This document shows positions 31,016 to 32,280 of a stretch of 32,280 bases of DNA, piece after piece (position 1 is the stretch's first letter; every line of letters starts with the position of its first letter). The notes below the pieces were generated by a model, which was not told the origin of the DNA, made no database searches, and was given only the letters and a program-made list of their open reading frames with translations. The translations under genes were made by a program, and so were the position numbers. The DNA comes from JAAYAN01 sp964437215. Lineage in GTDB: Bacteria > Bacteroidota > Ignavibacteria > Ignavibacteriales > Melioribacteraceae. The stretch covers positions 1 through 32,280 of the forward strand of contig CAYTFZ010000022.1 of the NCBI GenBank assembly GCA_964437215.1, written 5' to 3'.

Positions 31016-32280
31016 ATGAAAAGCATATTGAGTTTAATAATTTTATTATTTTTTTTTACAAAAGTATATCCTCAATATATCGATAAAAAAACTCTCCCTC
31101 TTGCTGTTGAAGTCTGGAGTGAGCCGGAAAAGCTTGATACATTGTTTGGTATTGACTGGAAATATGAAGATTATCCATCCTTAACTCAATCGTATGACAC
31201 ACTTTATTTTCACAGCGGCGAAGCATTATTACAAGCTATAAAACTTGGGCGCCAATGGGAGATATCTGACACAATTCTTAATGATCCAATTGTACGATGC
31301 CCAACTCCAAGCCGGGACGGGAAAAGGATATACTTCAGTGCATTCCAGGGATATGGAGGCTGGGATTTATGGTATATTGAATGGCAGCCTGACAGCAGCA
31401 AATGGAGCATCCCGCAAAATATGGGATCTGAAATAAACTCTTCGAAAGGCGAGTATTATTTTTATGAGCTTACAAAAGATACAGCCTACATAATTAAAGA
31501 CGACTCTTTTGGAATGCAGGTTTGCCTTTATCATTTTGAAGATGAAAACGAGAGCTGGGCAAAGGATACAAATTATTATTATCATCCAATAGGATATTGG
31601 GGAAATATATTCGGACTAAGCATTACTGAAGATAGAAAGAAGATGTATTTTGCTACCTATATAGACATAAATGATTTAAATAAAAAAGACACTATTCAGG
31701 GAATTGATCTTTTGGTCTGTTACAAAAATTCATTAACAAACGACTGGGGTGAAGTTTTTACATTAAATATAAACAGTTTCGCGGTAAATAGAGATACGAT
31801 ATTGCACAGATACTATTTTGGTGGTGGTGAAGAATACCCATGGATTTCGCCTGACGGCAAAGCAATGGTGTTTTCAAGCAACAGGCATACCCTTAATGAC
31901 CCAATTGCCTGGGAAAAAGATAACACAAAACCGGATCTTTACATAAGCTATCTTTTGGTTGACGAAAACGGTGATACTGTGACAGCAGTTAAAAATAATG
32001 AAAAGGAAACTTTCTCATTCCAATTTTATCAAAATTACCCGAATCCATTTAACCCTGAAACAACAATAGAATACAGTCTGAACGGGTCGCTTGACATAAA
32101 GATACTTCTTTATGATGCAATTGGAAAAAAAGTTTCATTATTATTTGAGGGAGAAAGAACACGTGGAGAATACCAGATTAAACTAAATGCAGAGCAATTA
32201 CATTTAGCCAGCGGGGTCTATTATTGCACAATGACTAATAAACTCCAATCGAAAACTATAAAGCTTTTATATTTGAAATA
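31016..32280 (+). CDS. Secreted PD40-repeat protein with type IX sorting domain
   Basis: A 421-residue protein; the last two bases of the window (TA) begin its stop codon, so it is complete but for one base. The ATG at 31016 follows AGGA by eight bases. It has a signal peptide (MKSILSLIILLFFFTKVYPQ). The middle contains PD40/TolB-like propeller repeats, clearest at PTPSRDGKRIYFSAFQGYGG (about 99-118), which continues WDLWY, and WISPDGKAMVFSSNR. The last 85 residues are a type IX secretion C-terminal domain: FQFYQNYPNPFNPETTIEYS, then LYDAIGKKVS, LASGVYYCTM and the final KTIKLLYLK. It should be exported across the outer membrane and processed. The ligand or role of the propeller is unknown. 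Confidence 0.9.
   Translation, partial: MKSILSLIILLFFFTKVYPQYIDKKTLPLAVEVWSEPEKLDTLFGIDWKYEDYPSLTQSYDTLYFHSGEALLQAIKLGRQWEISDTILNDPIVRCPTPSRDGKRIYFSAFQGYGGWDLWYIEWQPDSSKWSIPQNMGSEINSSKGEYYFYELTKDTAYIIKDDSFGMQVCLYHFEDENESWAKDTNYYYHPIGYWGNIFGLSITEDRKKMYFATYIDINDLNKKDTIQGIDLLVCYKNSLTNDWGEVFTLNINSFAVNRDTILHRYYFGGGEEYPWISPDGKAMVFSSNRHTLNDPIAWEKDNTKPDLYISYLLVDENGDTVTAVKNNEKETFSFQFYQNYPNPFNPETTIEYSLNGSLDIKILLYDAIGKKVSLLFEGERTRGEYQIKLNAEQLHLASGVYYCTMTNKLQSKTIKLLYLK

Noticed and set aside
31210..31585. Short ORFs on both strands inside the last plus-strand gene
   Set aside because: They are shadows of the 421-codon PD40/type IX gene in other frames.

Overview
The window is AT-rich, uses spaced Shine-Dalgarno sites only in places, and ends in a secreted protein with a C-terminal sorting domain containing the motif YPNPFNPET. 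That motif is characteristic of type IX secretion cargo in the Ignavibacteria/Melioribacter branch of the Bacteroidota-Chlorobiota superphylum. Nudix-type sugar regulators, lipoprotein-rich operons, CBM48 mini-proteins and menaquinone synthesis (MenB) fit the same group. The assignment is inference from protein style, not from a marker gene. Two runs of 100 N (13897-13996 and 29740-29839) show this is a draft scaffold. Each run is bordered by the same 55-base sequence on both sides, so the gaps are probably assembler joins of contigs that really overlap.

Region 1 (1-12936, all minus strand) is a large chemosensory and two-component cluster. Read in transcription order it encodes a 1320-residue cytoplasmic histidine kinase with seven PAS domains and a GAF domain, a LytTR response regulator, a receiver-histidine kinase, a soluble chemoreceptor-like protein with a CheZ-like DxxxQ motif, a STAS protein, CheY, CheA, a second single-domain receiver, CheW, an N-terminally short CheR, a metallo-beta-lactamase-fold hydrolase, and the first seven codons of another gene. 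Spacing is tight or overlapping from the chemoreceptor-like gene onward, so those genes are probably one transcript. No CheB, CheD or transmembrane receptor is visible inside the window.

Region 2 (13045-19051) is a sugar-acid locus. A Nudix-fold regulator with a degenerate catalytic box (minus) diverges from a plus-strand operon of 2-keto-3-deoxygluconate kinase and a complete DctPQM TRAP transporter. Facing this operon is a clear pseudogene of a secreted GH67 alpha-glucuronidase, broken by an in-frame stop, several frameshifts and a large internal deletion. Together these suggest uptake and catabolism of uronic acids or their derivatives, with the enzyme that frees glucuronate from xylan now lost.

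Region 3 (19093-27085, minus) holds housekeeping and envelope genes: a small unknown protein, a YyaL/DUF255 thioredoxin-domain protein, a SirB1-type transglutaminase-like protein, a small membrane protein, a COG3014-like lipoprotein paired with LpoB, a coiled-coil membrane protein paired with a small lipoprotein, and a CBM48 mini-protein. Two strong intrinsic terminators delimit transcripts here.

Region 4 (27086-32280) is looser: an unknown secreted protein flanked by related intergenic repeats, a HepT-MntA toxin-antitoxin pair, menB, and a plus-strand PD40-repeat protein with a type IX sorting domain whose stop codon is cut by the window edge. I see no tRNA, rRNA, CRISPR array or intact insertion sequence.
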